Source of the DNA: Propionivibrio dicarboxylicus
Lineage (GTDB): Bacteria > Pseudomonadota > Gammaproteobacteria > Burkholderiales > Rhodocyclaceae
Direction: 5' to 3'
NCBI RefSeq assembly: GCF_900099695.1
Contig: NZ_FNCY01000005.1
Coordinates: forward strand, 1-64,000
Length of the DNA: 64,000 bases
Of the stretch, positions 25,052 to 35,246 are shown piece by piece; within the stretch, counting starts at the first letter, position 1; every line of letters starts with the position of its first letter. Both the position numbers and the translations under genes were made by a program. The notes beneath the pieces were generated by a model that did no database searches, had not been told where the DNA came from, and worked only from the letters and a program-made list of their open reading frames with translations.

Positions 25052-28000
25052 ATGGCAAACGAGCAGCATCCGGGATTCGCGGCCTTTCGTTTTTCGGGAG
25101 GGCGTGCGGCTTTGCTGGGCCTGGCGATGGAGATCGTCGTCGCCTATGCCGATTTTTCCACCGGGACGGCGCCCTTGTTCGAACTGTTGTACATCGGCCC
25201 GCTCTTTCTCGTCGCCTGGTATGCCAATACGACGGCCGCGCTGGCGGTCGCCGTGGTTTCCGGAATCGTTCGCGCGACGGCGCATACCGGTGGCCTGGGT
25301 GAGGGCTATTCGCTGGTGCTGCATGTCTATAACACGATCGAGGCGGTGGGGCTGTTCCTGTGCATCAGCTTCCTGGTCTCCCGCTACAAGGCGCAGCTCG
25401 TTCGTCTGATGACGGCCAACGAGCAGTTGCGGCAATCGATGACTGAGCGTAACCGGTTGCTGGCCAGCGCCGGTCAGGATGCGGGCGAGCTTTTCAGCGC
25501 GAATCGCTCGCTGGAGCAGGAGCGGACCTTTCTGCGCACGCTCATCAACACCATTCCCGAGATGATCTGGCTGAAGGATCAGGACGGTATTTTCCTGGCA
25601 TGCAACCCTGAATTCGAACGCTTTTTCGGTGCGCCGGAGAGCGAGATCGTTGGCAAGAGCGACCACCATTTCATGCCGAAGGCCTTGGCCGATTTCTTCC
25701 GGGAAAATGACCGCAATGCGATTGCGGCGGGCAAGCCAAGTGTCAACGAGGAGTGGGTAACCTATCGTAGCGACGGGCACGAGGCCTTGCTGCTGACGAT
25801 CAAGACGCCGATGTTCCGGAGCGATGGCGGCGTCATTGGCGTCCTCGGCATCGCACACGACATCACCGAGCAGCGCCGGACGCAGGAAGAACTCGAACGA
25901 CATCGCGAACGGCTCGAAGAACTCGTCGCCGGGCGCACCGAGGCACTCGATCGGGCGAACCGCGCCTTGCGCGACACGCAATTTGCCATGGACAAGGTCG
26001 GGATCGGCATCACCTGGGCGGACCCGGTCACGGGACGGTTTCTGTATGCCAACGACACCCATGCCAACATACTCGGCTACAGCGTCGAGGAAATGCTGGG
26101 TCTCGGCATTTCCGACATCGATCCGAACGTCCCCGCCGACCGGTTGCCGCAGGTGGCGGAGCAGATTCGCCGCCAGGGCGTCGTCAAGTTCGAGACCGAG
26201 CACCGGGCCAAGAGCGGCGCGCTGATTCCCGCGGAAATGACGATTTACTATCATTCCGACGAGGATGGCCAGGCGCCGCGCTACATCGCGTTCATGACCG
26301 ATATCACGAGGCGCAAGGAAAACGAGGCGGCGCTGATCGCGGCCAAACAGTCGGCCGAAGCCGCTGCCGAATCGATGGGCATATTGGTCAGGCAGCTGGA
26401 GGCCGCCAACCTCCGGCTGTCGAAGAGCGACCAACGGTTGACCGCGCTGTTCGAGATGAGTCAGAAGGCGCCCATGCTGGGCGAAATCGAACTGTTGAGA
26501 ATGGGCGTCGACGAGGCCGTGCGGCTGACCGACAGTCAGATCGGTTATGTGCATTTCGTCAATGAGGACCAGGAGACGATTGCGCTGCAGACCTGGTCGA
26601 GCGGAACCCTGGAAGCCTGTTCGGCCGCCTATGACGATCATTACCCGGTATCGGCGGCCGGTGTGTGGGCCGATACGGTGAGATTCCTGCGGCCGGTCAT
26701 TCACAACGATTATCCGGGACTGGCCAACAAGAAGGTCACGCCGGAGGGGCACGCGCCGCTGCTGCGGCATGCCGGTATTCCGGTCGTCGACGGCGGCAAG
26801 GTGCGTCTGCTGATGGGCGTCGGCAACAAGACGAGCGAGTATGACGACGCCGATGTCAACCAGTTGCAGTTGATCGGCAACGACCTCTGGTCGATCGTCG
26901 TCCGGCGCCGTGCCGAACGGGCGCTCGAGGAAGCGAGGCGATTGGCGGAATCGGCGACCGTCGCCAAGAGCGCCTTCCTCGCCAATATGTCGCATGAAAT
27001 CAGGACGCCGCTCAATGCGATCACCGGCATGGTCCATCTCATCCGTCGCTCGGGCGTGTCGGCGCTGCAGGAGGATCGCCTGAACCGGATCGAACGCGCC
27101 GGACAGCACTTGCTCGAAATCATCAACGACATCCTCGATCTGTCGAAGATCGAAGCCGGCAAGTTCACGCTCGAGGAGGCGGAAACACAACTCGGCTCGG
27201 TCATCGAGAATGTCTCGTCGATCCTCGGCATGCAGGCGCAAAAGAAGAATCTCAGGATTGTCGTCGATAACCGCTTGCCCGATCGTTGCCGTTATCTCGG
27301 CGATGCCACCCGCTTGCAGCAGGGATTGCTCAATTACGGGTCGAACGCCATCAAGTTCAGCGAGCAGGGAGAGGTCACCGTGCGCGTTTTCGTGACGGAG
27401 TCGGGGCGGCAGGCAGACCTGATCCGTTTCGAGGTCGAGGATCGCGGCATCGGTATCGAGCAAGAACGGCTGCGCCGGCTGTTTAACGCCTTCGAGCAGG
27501 CCGACAACTCGACGACGCGACGCTATGGCGGCACCGGCCTGGGGCTTGCGATCACCCGGAAGCTGGCGCAGCTGATGGGCGGCGAGGCAGGCGCCACCAG
27601 CGAAGCCGGCAAAGGAAGCCTGTTCTGGTTCACCGCCCGGTTGAAGAAGATGGAGGCGCCGACGGCCATGCCGGCGACGGTTGCGGGGGTTGCCGCCGAG
27701 CTCGTGCTCGCCCGCGACCACACGTCGGCCAGGGTGTTGCTGGTCGAGGACGAGCCGATCAATCGCGAAGTGACCCTGGCCATGCTCGAGGATATCTGGC
27801 CGGCCATCGATGTCGCCGAGGACGGCGAGGCGGCGGTTCGGCTGGCAACCGAAAGGCGCTATGACCTCATCCTGATGGACATGCAGATGCCGGTCATGGA
27901 TGGACTCGAAGCGGCGCGCCGGATTCGTCTGCTGCCGGACCGCGCGCAGGTGCCGATCGTGGCGATGACCGCCAACGTCTTTTCGGAAGACCGGCAGCGC

Positions 28001-28090
28001 TGCTTTGCCGCCGGCATGAACGATTTCCTGCCGAAGCCGGTGGTGCCCGAAGCCCTCTACGAGATCGTTCTCAAGTGGTTGCGGCTTTGA
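25052..28090 (+). CDS. Membrane hybrid histidine kinase, PAS-PAS-GAF-HisKA-HATPase-REC
   Basis: A 1012-aa hybrid sensor. Residues 15-105 hold about three or four hydrophobic helices of a MASE-like membrane domain ([17 protein letters not shown]). PAS1 follows at about 160-290 ([16 protein letters not shown]), PAS2 at about 310-435 and a GAF domain at about 465-625 ([21 protein letters not shown]). HisKA has His648 in [13 protein letters not shown], the ATPase domain has [19 protein letters not shown], and a C-terminal receiver has the phosphorylation site Asp943 in LILMDMQMP. It sits among other sensory genes with no cognate regulator nearby and may feed a phosphorelay elsewhere. Confidence 0.93.
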   Translation: MANEQHPGFAAFRFSGGRAALLGLAMEIVVAYADFSTGTAPLFELLYIGPLFLVAWYANTTAALAVAVVSGIVRATAHTGGLGEGYSLVLHVYNTIEAVGLFLCISFLVSRYKAQLVRLMTANEQLRQSMTERNRLLASAGQDAGELFSANRSLEQERTFLRTLINTIPEMIWLKDQDGIFLACNPEFERFFGAPESEIVGKSDHHFMPKALADFFRENDRNAIAAGKPSVNEEWVTYRSDGHEALLLTIKTPMFRSDGGVIGVLGIAHDITEQRRTQEELERHRERLEELVAGRTEALDRANRALRDTQFAMDKVGIGITWADPVTGRFLYANDTHANILGYSVEEMLGLGISDIDPNVPADRLPQVAEQIRRQGVVKFETEHRAKSGALIPAEMTIYYHSDEDGQAPRYIAFMTDITRRKENEAALIAAKQSAEAAAESMGILVRQLEAANLRLSKSDQRLTALFEMSQKAPMLGEIELLRMGVDEAVRLTDSQIGYVHFVNEDQETIALQTWSSGTLEACSAAYDDHYPVSAAGVWADTVRFLRPVIHNDYPGLANKKVTPEGHAPLLRHAGIPVVDGGKVRLLMGVGNKTSEYDDADVNQLQLIGNDLWSIVVRRRAERALEEARRLAESATVAKSAFLANMSHEIRTPLNAITGMVHLIRRSGVSALQEDRLNRIERAGQHLLEIINDILDLSKIEAGKFTLEEAETQLGSVIENVSSILGMQAQKKNLRIVVDNRLPDRCRYLGDATRLQQGLLNYGSNAIKFSEQGEVTVRVFVTESGRQADLIRFEVEDRGIGIEQERLRRLFNAFEQADNSTTRRYGGTGLGLAITRKLAQLMGGEAGATSEAGKGSLFWFTARLKKMEAPTAMPATVAGVAAELVLARDHTSARVLLVEDEPINREVTLAMLEDIWPAIDVAEDGEAAVRLATERRYDLILMDMQMPVMDGLEAARRIRLLPDRAQVPIVAMTANVFSEDRQRCFAAGMNDFLPKPVVPEALYEIVLKWLRL

Positions 28091-28263
28091 TCGGGGTCTT
28101 CCCGGTCTGATCCTGCGCCGTGCCGGCGGGCGAGCGCCGAGAAAGACGATGTCGGCGAAGCATTGAGCGATGCGTCTAGCGCCTTCGCGCCTGGCGTCTA
28201 TAGTGTGAACAACATCCCTGCGATCAATGCCGAAAGCATCCACCTGGCTTGGCGAAAACGTTC

Positions 28264-29001
28264 ATGCTGATGCGCTTCCTCCTGTTGTTTCTGCTCTGCG
28301 TCCCGGTTCGTACTGACGCGCAGGAGGTGACACGCCTCGCGACCTTCGAGTTCGCCCCCTATGTCCGCATCGACAACGGTCGGCCGGTCGGATTTTCGGT
28401 CGATGTCGTTCGCGAGGCATTCGCGCGCATCGGTGAGCCGCTCCGGATCGACGCGTATCCGGTGGCGCGGGCGATTGCCTACTACGAGGCGGGCAAGGTC
28501 GACGGCCTGTTTACGATCAAGCCGACCGAGGCGCGGCGGGCGCGGATGCTGTTTACGCGTCATCCGGTCCTGAAGCAGGATTTCGTCTTGTTCGGCTTGC
28601 GCGAGTCGGACCCGGCGTATGTCGATGACTTGAGCGCGCTGGCGGGGATGACGGTCGGTGTGGTGACCGGGCTGACCTATGGCGAGCGGTTCGCGCAGGC
28701 GGTCCGCGCCGGCGTGCTGCGGGCCGACGATGCGACAACCCTGGCGCAAAGTTTGCGGAAACTGCTGGCCGGGCGGGTCGATCTTGTCATCAGCAGCCGT
28801 GCCGTCGGCCAGCAGGCGATCCGCGATCTCGGCCTTGAGGCGCGGGTCGAGGTCAAGGGGGCGCCGGTGGAAAGCGCGTATTCCTACCTGGCGCTACAGC
28901 CGGGCATCCACGAAGATATCGCCCGTCGCTTCGATCAGGCGCTCGACGACATGCAGCGGGACGGCACGCTGCGCCGCATCGAACGCGCGCACGGGCTGTG
29001 A
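28264..29001 (+). CDS. Periplasmic solute-binding protein, amino-acid family (SBP_bac_3)
   Basis: A 245-aa exported protein. Residues 1-20 are a signal peptide (MLMRFLLLFLLCVPVRTDAQ). The mature part opens with TRLATFEFAPYVRIDNGRPV and GFSVDVVREAFARIG, the standard start of the family, and later has LAGMTVGVVTGLTYGERF and a C-terminal LDDMQRDGTLRRIER. I choose the ATG at 28264; ATG 28270 is equally possible. No transporter genes are adjacent, and it sits between a hybrid kinase and a chemoreceptor, so it may serve as a sensory binding protein rather than an importer subunit. That is inference. Confidence 0.85.
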   Translation: MLMRFLLLFLLCVPVRTDAQEVTRLATFEFAPYVRIDNGRPVGFSVDVVREAFARIGEPLRIDAYPVARAIAYYEAGKVDGLFTIKPTEARRARMLFTRHPVLKQDFVLFGLRESDPAYVDDLSALAGMTVGVVTGLTYGERFAQAVRAGVLRADDATTLAQSLRKLLAGRVDLVISSRAVGQQAIRDLGLEARVEVKGAPVESAYSYLALQPGIHEDIARRFDQALDDMQRDGTLRRIERAHGL

Positions 29002-29003
29002 CC

Positions 29004-30734
29004 TCAGGCGCCGGTGACCCGGAAGCGTGAGGCCTGACCCTTCAGTTCGTCCGCCGTGCGATCGGCCTTGGCGGCAATGCTGGCGGCGCCCTCGACCATG
29101 CAGACGGCCTGTTCGGTGACTTCGATCGACTGGCCGACCGTGTCGACGACGTTGCGCGAGTTCTCCACCTCCTGCCCGACGATGACGCTGAGCTGCGTCA
29201 TCTTGCCGACGGCATCTTCGGCGGCCTGGCGAAAATCGTTGAGCATGGCGACCGTCTTGTCGGCGGTGTCGACGCCGGCATGCGCCACCGGCGTTGCCGA
29301 TTGCATTTCGGCGACGACGTCGAGCACCTTCGTCTGTATCTGCCCGACTGTCGTCGAGATGTCCTTGGTGGCGCTTCCCGTGCGTTCGGCCAGCTTGCGG
29401 ACCTCGTCGGCGACGACGGCGAAACCGCGCCCGGATTCGCCGGCGCGCGCCGCTTCGATGGCGGCATTGAGGGCGAGGAGGTTGGTCTGGTCGGCAATCT
29501 CATGGATCAGGCTGACGATCCTGCCGACGTTCTGCGCCTGTTCTGAAAGCAATCGCACTTCGCCCGAGGATTTCTCGATGATACCGGCGATAAGGCGCAT
29601 GTCGCGCATCGTCTCGGTCATCAGGCTGACGCCGTCGACGCTGCGTTGAGCGATCGACTGCGTGCTGTTTTCCGTGTCCTTGGCCATTTCCGCCATGAGC
29701 AGCAACTGCGCCTGCATCCGTTCGACCAGGTTGCGGACCTCGTCAAACGCCGATTTCTGAGCGGCCAGGCGGCCGCTCATGCTGGAGGCATCGTTTGTCA
29801 GCGTCGACATGTCGTCGGAGAGGACATTCGAGTTGCGAATGATGGCGCTCGCCAGCGTGTTCAATTGGGAACGCATCGACTCGATCGAGGCGAGCATGCT
29901 GGCCGGCGGCGTGCGTTCGTCGCCGATAGCCGTGGCGAGATCGCCCGAGGCAATGCGGCCGATGGCGGCGAGGGCGCCGTCAAGTTCGCCGCCGATCTCG
30001 TTGATCAATGTGCGTCGCACGCGCAAGGCGACGATCAGCGTCAGCGCGCCGACGGCGAGCAGACCGGCGACGACGCCCCAGGCGATGCGCCAGTAGGCGG
30101 TGCGCAGATCGTCGATATAGACGCCCGAACCGACGATCCAGCGCCACGGCTCGAAGCCCTTGACGTAAGAGAGCTTCGGATAGAGCGCGGTGGTGACGCC
30201 GCCCGCCGGCAGGGGCTTTGGCCACTCGTAGGCGACGAAGCCCTGGCCGTGCTTGGCGACGATGCGGACGAAGGACGAGAACAGATTGCCATGCGCCAGC
30301 GGTTCGTCGGTGGCGCCGTCCGGGCTGTACATGCGCGTCGCCTTGTTGAAGCTTTCCTTGTCGAGTACCTGCCCGTCGAGGGCCGGGACCGTCGGGTGCA
30401 TGATCATCGTCGCATACGGCAGCGTCTGGTCGTTGACCCAGAGGTACTCGGTGCCCGAATAGCGGATTTTCTTCAGGGTTTGCAGCGCCGCTTTCTGCGC
30501 CGCTTCGCGCGACAGCGAACCGTCGGCTTCCAGTGCCTGGTAGTGCTGCAACACCCCCGACGCGACTTCGACGACCGAAACGAGCTGCAGTTCGCGATCG
30601 CGACGCAGGCTCGTGTCGATCAACTCCAGGAACAGCAGGCCGAGTGCGGCGAAGCAGATCAGCGAGGCGACCGGAGCGACGAGCAGGCGCGTTTTCAGCG
30701 AGCCTTGCCTTGGCGAAATCCAGGATAACAGCAT
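29004..30734 (-). CDS. Methyl-accepting chemotaxis protein with single-Cache sensor
   Basis: A 576-aa chemoreceptor. A helix near residues 15-38 ([18 protein letters not shown]) and another near 215-235 flank a periplasmic single-Cache type 2 domain marked by [18 protein letters not shown] and [18 protein letters not shown]-like linker leads to the cytoplasmic signalling domain with the tip sequence [20 protein letters not shown] then [20 protein letters not shown]. Cache_2 domains often sense small carboxylates. No CheR-binding pentapeptide is seen at the C-terminus. It converges with the binding-protein gene, 2 bp between their stops. Confidence 0.93.
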   Translation of the reverse strand: MLLSWISPRQGSLKTRLLVAPVASLICFAALGLLFLELIDTSLRRDRELQLVSVVEVASGVLQHYQALEADGSLSREAAQKAALQTLKKIRYSGTEYLWVNDQTLPYATMIMHPTVPALDGQVLDKESFNKATRMYSPDGATDEPLAHGNLFSSFVRIVAKHGQGFVAYEWPKPLPAGGVTTALYPKLSYVKGFEPWRWIVGSGVYIDDLRTAYWRIAWGVVAGLLAVGALTLIVALRVRRTLINEIGGELDGALAAIGRIASGDLATAIGDERTPPASMLASIESMRSQLNTLASAIIRNSNVLSDDMSTLTNDASSMSGRLAAQKSAFDEVRNLVERMQAQLLLMAEMAKDTENSTQSIAQRSVDGVSLMTETMRDMRLIAGIIEKSSGEVRLLSEQAQNVGRIVSLIHEIADQTNLLALNAAIEAARAGESGRGFAVVADEVRKLAERTGSATKDISTTVGQIQTKVLDVVAEMQSATPVAHAGVDTADKTVAMLNDFRQAAEDAVGKMTQLSVIVGQEVENSRNVVDTVGQSIEVTEQAVCMVEGAASIAAKADRTADELKGQASRFRVTGA

Positions 30735-30937
30735 GGTGCATGACCCCCGTGGTTATTTCGGTTGCAGTGTCCGACGGCTTTCCTGTTCCAAGCAGCGCCG
30801 CCAGCGGCCCCTGTGTCCCGATTCAAGGGTTGGAGATCGAAATGCGTGAAAAGTTTAGGGAAATCGCTGCCGGCGCCGCCCTTTTTCGGCATATTCCATT
30901 GGATTTCGATGGGTCGCCGGCGGCGCGAAGCGGCCGA

Positions 30938-30951
30938 CCGGCAAATGCCGG
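30938..30951 (-). terminator. Short hairpin just past the hemerythrin kinase stop codon
   Basis: CCGGC-AAAT-GCCGG lies directly after the leftward stop codon. It has no T-run and is only 5 bp, so a terminator role is weakly supported. Confidence 0.3.
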
Positions 30952-30953
30952 GA

Positions 30954-32369
30954 TCATTCGCCGCGCGGCAATGTGACGCGGAAAACCGTTCCGGATCCGG
31001 GCGAACTGCGCACTTCGATGCGCCCCCCGTGTTTGCGCACGATGCCATAGGCTCTTGCCAAGCCCATGCCCGTACCGGCGCCAACCTCCTTGGTGGTGAA
31101 GAAGGGGTCGAAGATCTTGTGAATGTAATCGGGCGGAATCCCCTTGCCGTTGTCCTCAATTTCCATCCAGGCGTCATCGGTGCCACTGCCCGTCCGCAGA
31201 ATGATGCGGCCGCGATCGTGTGTGATGGCGTCGACGGCATTGTTGATGATGGCGCTCACGACGTCGGCGATTTCCGCCGACACGCAGCGGATTTCCACCG
31301 GCGCCGAGTCGTTCCGGGCCAAGGTGACACGGCCCGAGACCAGGGCCGGATGAAGGCGGGCGACGCCGTCCATGAGCACGGACAATCGGGTCCATCCCGG
31401 GACGCCGGATTCCTGGATCTGGGCGAAGGAACGAAGATCGTCGGCGATGCGGACCACCCGGGTGATCCCGTCCTGCGATTCGCGGATGAGTTCCGGGATG
31501 TCTTCCTGCAAGGACTCCAGGTCGATGCCCTTGAGTTGCACGCCGTCGCGTTCGATGGCGGCGAGCAGGGCTTTCAGGCTTGAGGCGAGCTGACCGAGGT
31601 TCGACTTGACGAAGCCGATGGGGTTGTTGATTTCATGCGCGACGCCGGCGGCCAGGCTGCCGATCGAGGCGAGCTTTTCCGCCTGGAGCAGTTGTTGCCG
31701 CACTTCGGCAAGTTGTTTGTTGAGCGTGAGCAGTTCCTCGTTGCGAAGGCGAAGATCGTGTACCGCATGGGTGAGCTTGGCGGTTCTTTCTCTTACCGTG
31801 GCTTCGAGCTGCGTGGTCAGTTCGGTCAGTTGCTGGTTGCGCTGAGAGATGATGCCGGTCAGGTTCTGCATCGCGTTGAGCAGGCTCGACGTGGCCGGGT
31901 CGGAGACGTGCGACTTTTCTTCCTCGAATGCCCGCGCCGGCGACATTCCGCCGGCGATCTTGCGCAACTGGCGGCCGACCGACTGATCGATGCCGAGGAT
32001 ATGGTAGGCCAGCCAGCTGCTGAGGAAACGCAACAGATATTCGATGGCGCTCGACGAGGAGTCGGACAGCCGGATCTTCTCCAGTTCCCAGAGGAACTTG
32101 CGGTGGAGCACCTTGTGCTGCATGACGAAGCGCGTATCGCAGACGCCGTCCATGACCTGCTCTTCGTGCGAGAAGTGCTCGCCGGTGAACGCGATCAGCT
32201 CCTCGAGCATCGCGCGCGCCTCGGCGCTGTCGGCCGAGGTGCCGTGCAAGGTCGCCACCCGGTTGATGAGATGAACGAGGCGCTGGTGCTCGTCGTCGAT
32301 CAGGTCGACACCGGTCAGGAAGCGGTCATTCCACGCGAACAGTTCGAGCGATTGGGTGGTAGCAGTCAT
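30954..32369 (-). CDS. Hemerythrin-domain histidine kinase
   Basis: A 471-aa soluble kinase. Residues 10-135 are a bacteriohemerythrin domain with the full set of di-iron ligands: DDEHQRLVHLINRV, EHFSHEEQVMD, QHKVLHRKFLWEL and YHILGIDQSVG. A coiled coil follows, then HisKA (GVAHEINNPIGFVKSN) and an ATPase domain (DNGKGIP, TGMGLARAYGIVRKHGG). Hemerythrin binds oxygen at a di-iron centre, so an O2 or redox sensor is the likely role. The kinase half resembles the FIST-partnered kinase at 22350. No response regulator is adjacent. Two palindromes lie 108-151 bp upstream of the start. Confidence 0.93.
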   Translation of the reverse strand: MTATTQSLELFAWNDRFLTGVDLIDDEHQRLVHLINRVATLHGTSADSAEARAMLEELIAFTGEHFSHEEQVMDGVCDTRFVMQHKVLHRKFLWELEKIRLSDSSSSAIEYLLRFLSSWLAYHILGIDQSVGRQLRKIAGGMSPARAFEEEKSHVSDPATSSLLNAMQNLTGIISQRNQQLTELTTQLEATVRERTAKLTHAVHDLRLRNEELLTLNKQLAEVRQQLLQAEKLASIGSLAAGVAHEINNPIGFVKSNLGQLASSLKALLAAIERDGVQLKGIDLESLQEDIPELIRESQDGITRVVRIADDLRSFAQIQESGVPGWTRLSVLMDGVARLHPALVSGRVTLARNDSAPVEIRCVSAEIADVVSAIINNAVDAITHDRGRIILRTGSGTDDAWMEIEDNGKGIPPDYIHKIFDPFFTTKEVGAGTGMGLARAYGIVRKHGGRIEVRSSPGSGTVFRVTLPRGE

Positions 32370-32476
32370 GCGGTCGATGGCGCTCCGGGCGGCAGGCCAG
32401 GGCTTGCCGGTGCATGGGGTTTCTTCTCACGCGTCGGCTCTCGTTTCGGCAGACGCAGTTCTTATTGGCCTAGCCT

Positions 32477-32520
32477 ATCGCCGGCGCCGGCGATGCGCCT
32501 ATACGTGCGCGTACGGATAG
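32477..32520. promoter_or_regulatory. Two adjacent palindromes upstream of the hemerythrin kinase
   Basis: ATCGCCGGCGCCGGCGAT at 32477-32494 is a perfect 18-bp palindrome. Four bases later, 32499-32520 forms an imperfect 22-bp inverted repeat from CTATACGT to ACGGATAG. They lie in the 384-bp gap between the kinase (leftward) and a small hypothetical gene (rightward). No other gene is seen in that gap. Operator sites or a structured transcript end are both possible. Confidence 0.45.
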
Positions 32521-32753
32521 GGCTTGGCAGTGTTGCCGCAACCGCACCGGGCGATCCGGAGCACTTGCCGGGACGTGTTCCGATCGCGGAAAAGGTCGGA
32601 TGTGATGACGACGGGGTCATGACAAAAAACTCATTTTTCCATGATTTCGGATTCGCAATAGCATTACAAACGTGGCGTGACGGCAGTCCTGCCGTTCGCG
32701 CGACGGCGAGGCGCGAGCCCGCCATGGCATGGCGATTGGAGAAAGGAAAGACG

Positions 32754-33143
32754 ATGAGCAACACTGCCGGCGCAACACAGTCTCGTGTGGGAACCTCGCG
32801 TTCCGGCGGCGATTTGGCGGTCAATGAAGGCGGGGCCGGGCGTCACGCGACGCGAGCCTTGCGGCGCGCGCGAAAACCGGCCGATGTCTTGTCGGCGCCG
32901 CGATCGAAAGCGCCGGATGCGGCACGGCAACGTCATGGACTCGGCCTCGTCGCCGCTGCTTTCGGTGCCAGCCTGAGGGTCGAGGTGCTGGAAAGCGCAG
33001 AAGGTTTCTATCTCGGCACGCGCCAGGACGGATTGCCGTTTACGCGGGAGTCGGTCGAGTATTTCCCGAGTCGTTCGGCGGCCGAGTCGGCGCTGATGCG
33101 AGGGGCATGGACGCAGCGACGGCCGGTGGCGCCGACGGCCTGA
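32754..33143 (+). CDS. Small hypothetical protein
   Basis: A 129-aa protein I do not recognise. The first 65 residues are basic and low in hydrophobic content (RALRRARKPADVLS). The C-terminal half looks folded, with SLRVEVLESAEGFYLGTRQD and EYFPSRSAAESALM. AAAGGAAAG lies 5 nt upstream of the ATG, the main support for this start. The open frame continues far upstream without stops because of the base composition, but that part is antisense to the hemerythrin kinase and not coding. It has no signal peptide or membrane segment. Confidence 0.55.
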   Translation: MSNTAGATQSRVGTSRSGGDLAVNEGGAGRHATRALRRARKPADVLSAPRSKAPDAARQRHGLGLVAAAFGASLRVEVLESAEGFYLGTRQDGLPFTRESVEYFPSRSAAESALMRGAWTQRRPVAPTA

Positions 33144-33251
33144 ACGCGTCGGATTTGTTTCGCCCCGCCGTCTCCCGTATATTCCAGTGTCGCCTGTTCC
33201 CGTCGCGAACGGGCGGTCTCTCCGGCTCAACCCCATAGACGAAGGATTCCC

Positions 33252-33875
33252 ATGGTGCCCGTGTCCGATCTCCTGCTCTTCTCAGGCGCCGCCCTGCTGA
33301 TGGTGCTGACGCCGGGGCCGAACATGATCTATCTCGTTTCGCGCTCGATCTGCCAGGGCAGAAAAGCCGGCGTGATTTCCCTGTTGGGTGTGGTCGCCGG
33401 TTTCCTCATCCACATGTTCGCCGCCGCCTTGGGACTGACCGCGCTGTTCATGACCGTGCCGCTGGCTTACGAAACGCTCAAGTGGGCGGGTGCCGCCTAC
33501 CTGGCCTATCTCGCCTGGCAGGCGGTCCGGCCCGGGTCCCGCTCGCCGTTCGAGGCGAAGGACCTGCCGATCGACACGCCGCGCAAATTGTTTGCGATGG
33601 GTTTCGTCACCAACCTGCTCAATCCCAAGATCGCGGTGTTCTATCTTTCCATCCTGCCGCAGTTCGTCTCGCCGGCGCATGGCGACATGTTCAGCCAGAG
33701 CATCGAACTCGGCCTGACGCAGATCGTCATCAGCTTCTCGGTCAATCTGACGATCACGCTGTCGGCGGCGCGCCTGGCGGCCTGGTTCAGCCACAACCCG
33801 AAATGGCTGGCGACCCAGCGCTATGTCATGGGCACGGTGCTGGCCGCGCTGGCTTTTCGGCTGGCGCGGGAGTAG
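33252..33875 (+). CDS. LysE/RhtB-family amino-acid exporter
   Basis: A 207-aa inner-membrane exporter with about six hydrophobic helices. The signature at the N-terminus is LMVLTPGPNMIYLVSRSICQ, followed by GRKAGVISLLGVVAGF. The second-half motif FAMGFVTNLLNPKIAVFYLS is also family-typical. GAAGGATTCCC precedes the ATG. Members export basic or neutral amino acids such as lysine, threonine and homoserine; the substrate here is not predictable. It stands alone, converging on the caspase-like gene with a tandem repeat between them. Confidence 0.92.
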   Translation: MVPVSDLLLFSGAALLMVLTPGPNMIYLVSRSICQGRKAGVISLLGVVAGFLIHMFAAALGLTALFMTVPLAYETLKWAGAAYLAYLAWQAVRPGSRSPFEAKDLPIDTPRKLFAMGFVTNLLNPKIAVFYLSILPQFVSPAHGDMFSQSIELGLTQIVISFSVNLTITLSAARLAAWFSHNPKWLATQRYVMGTVLAALAFRLARE

Positions 33876-33883
33876 GGGGCACG

Positions 33884-33932
33884 GGGAGTCGTGGCATGAC
33901 CCGCACACGGGAGTCGTGGCATGCCCGCACTC
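33884..33932. repeat. Two tandem copies of a 25-bp unit in a convergent gap
   Basis: The unit starting GGGAGTCGTGGCATG occurs at 33884-33908 and again at 33909-33932, with a 1-nt deletion and one substitution in the second copy. The array fills almost all of the 60-bp space between the LysE stop and the caspase-like stop. It looks like a local duplication of a short 3' element. Confidence 0.7.
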
Positions 33933-33935
33933 GGG

Positions 33936-35246
33936 TCAGCGACTGCGCGTAAAAGCCACCGGGTCACCGACGTTGTTTCTGCCGATCAGTCGCTGACCGT
34001 CGCTCGATAGCGTCATGGTGTCGGTATAGCCATGGTTCCAGACGATGACGAATTCGCGCTTGTTCGCATCGGGTCGGCGCCATTGGCAACCGATGCTGAT
34101 GATGAGAAAGCCCTTGTAGGTACAACTCCCGTCCGAAAAAATGTAGACCTGCCCGGGGGCATGCTCGGGGTTCCAGGTGCCGGACAGGTCGATCGGATCC
34201 GCGCTCTGTGCCGGCTGGGCTTGCCGCTCGCCGTCGGCGACCTCGCGTGCCGATGTTGCACTGCCTTGTGCCGTCGCCTGAGTCGTTGTCGGTGTTGCGG
34301 CGTCGCCCTGCAGCTTTTGCTGCACCGCTTTGGCCAGCGTGGCGTAGCGGCTGTTCGGGAAACGCTGCAGATACTGCTCGAAGTCGGTGACGTCGGTGCT
34401 GTGTTCGATGTTTCGCCATTGTGCGATTTCATCCGCGGCCGGATCGGTCGGAGCGGCCTCCGGTATTGGCGGTGGCGCGCTGCCGCTGCCCGGACGGAAA
34501 AAGAAATCGCCGGTCAGCGACGAGGTTTCCCACGGCGTCTGTGCGTCGCCGCTGGCGGCCATGACGCCGATCCGCACCCGTTTGAAGACGGTTTCCAGCG
34601 GCAGGCCGGGCGTCTGGATATGCTTGAGCAATTCCTGCGTGTAGAGGCCGTTGCGGTTGTCGCCGTCGGCGGCTGTCTTGCCTGGGGCGGTGGCGTAGGC
34701 GATCAGGCTGCCCTTGGGCGCGTCCATCTGCGCCAGGCCGCCGCCGACACTGCGGAAGCGACGCTCGAACGGGTTGTTGCGGCAGGCGTCGAGGATGACG
34801 ATGTTCAGCGGACTGATCGTCAGTTGGTCGAGGACGCCGTCCACATCGACGGCCTCGACGCGGACCGAGGCCTCGGACTGGATTTGCGCATCGACCGGGA
34901 TGAGGTAGTTCTTGCCCCGGACCTGCATGCCATGGCCGGCGTAGTAGAAAAGCGCGACCGTGTCGGCGCGCAATTTTTCGCCGAACTGGACGATGGCCCG
35001 ATTCATCTCCTTCTGCGGCACGTTCGTTTTTTCGATGACCTCGAAGCCGAGCTTTCGCAGCGCCGCCGCGACGTCGCGTGCGTCATTGGCCGGATTCTTG
35101 AGCGGGGCATCCTTGTAGGCAGAATTACCGATCACCAGCGCGATGCGCTTCTCGCCGGCGGCAGCTGACATGCCGGTGTTACGGGGCGGTTCGGCGGCCA
35201 CGGCGATACCAATGCAGGCGGCCAGGAAAAGCATCGGGAGTTTCAT
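33936..35246 (-). CDS. Exported caspase-like (peptidase C14) protein
   Basis: A 436-aa protein with a signal peptide (MKLPMLFLAACIGIAVAAEP) and a p20-like caspase domain at about residues 30-250. The catalytic dyad is visible: His in FYYAGHGMQVRGKNYLIPVD and Cys in IVILDACRNNPFE. GNSAYKDAPLKNPANDARD opens the domain. The C-terminal part (about 270-436) is a proline/threonine-rich linker with a short SEL1/TPR-like segment, then a beta-rich tail. I start at 35246, where the signal peptide begins; the open frame to 35852 is not credible. Bacterial caspase homologues of this kind (orthocaspase-like) have mostly unknown substrates. Confidence 0.88.
   Translation of the reverse strand: MKLPMLFLAACIGIAVAAEPPRNTGMSAAAGEKRIALVIGNSAYKDAPLKNPANDARDVAAALRKLGFEVIEKTNVPQKEMNRAIVQFGEKLRADTVALFYYAGHGMQVRGKNYLIPVDAQIQSEASVRVEAVDVDGVLDQLTISPLNIVILDACRNNPFERRFRSVGGGLAQMDAPKGSLIAYATAPGKTAADGDNRNGLYTQELLKHIQTPGLPLETVFKRVRIGVMAASGDAQTPWETSSLTGDFFFRPGSGSAPPPIPEAAPTDPAADEIAQWRNIEHSTDVTDFEQYLQRFPNSRYATLAKAVQQKLQGDAATPTTTQATAQGSATSAREVADGERQAQPAQSADPIDLSGTWNPEHAPGQVYIFSDGSCTYKGFLIISIGCQWRRPDANKREFVIVWNHGYTDTMTLSSDGQRLIGRNNVGDPVAFTRSR

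Noticed and set aside
25025-28243. A 1072-codon open frame on the minus strand opposite the membrane hybrid kinase.
   Set aside because: It mirrors the kinase gene in the high-GC frame, is rich in Arg, His and Asp, and has no domain or membrane pattern. The plus-strand kinase has all expected motifs.
30735-30953. A sigma-28 promoter for the Cache chemoreceptor (minus-strand TAAACTTT near 30855).
   Set aside because: The -35-like element is good, but no GCCGATAA-like -10 is found at the required 11-bp spacing.
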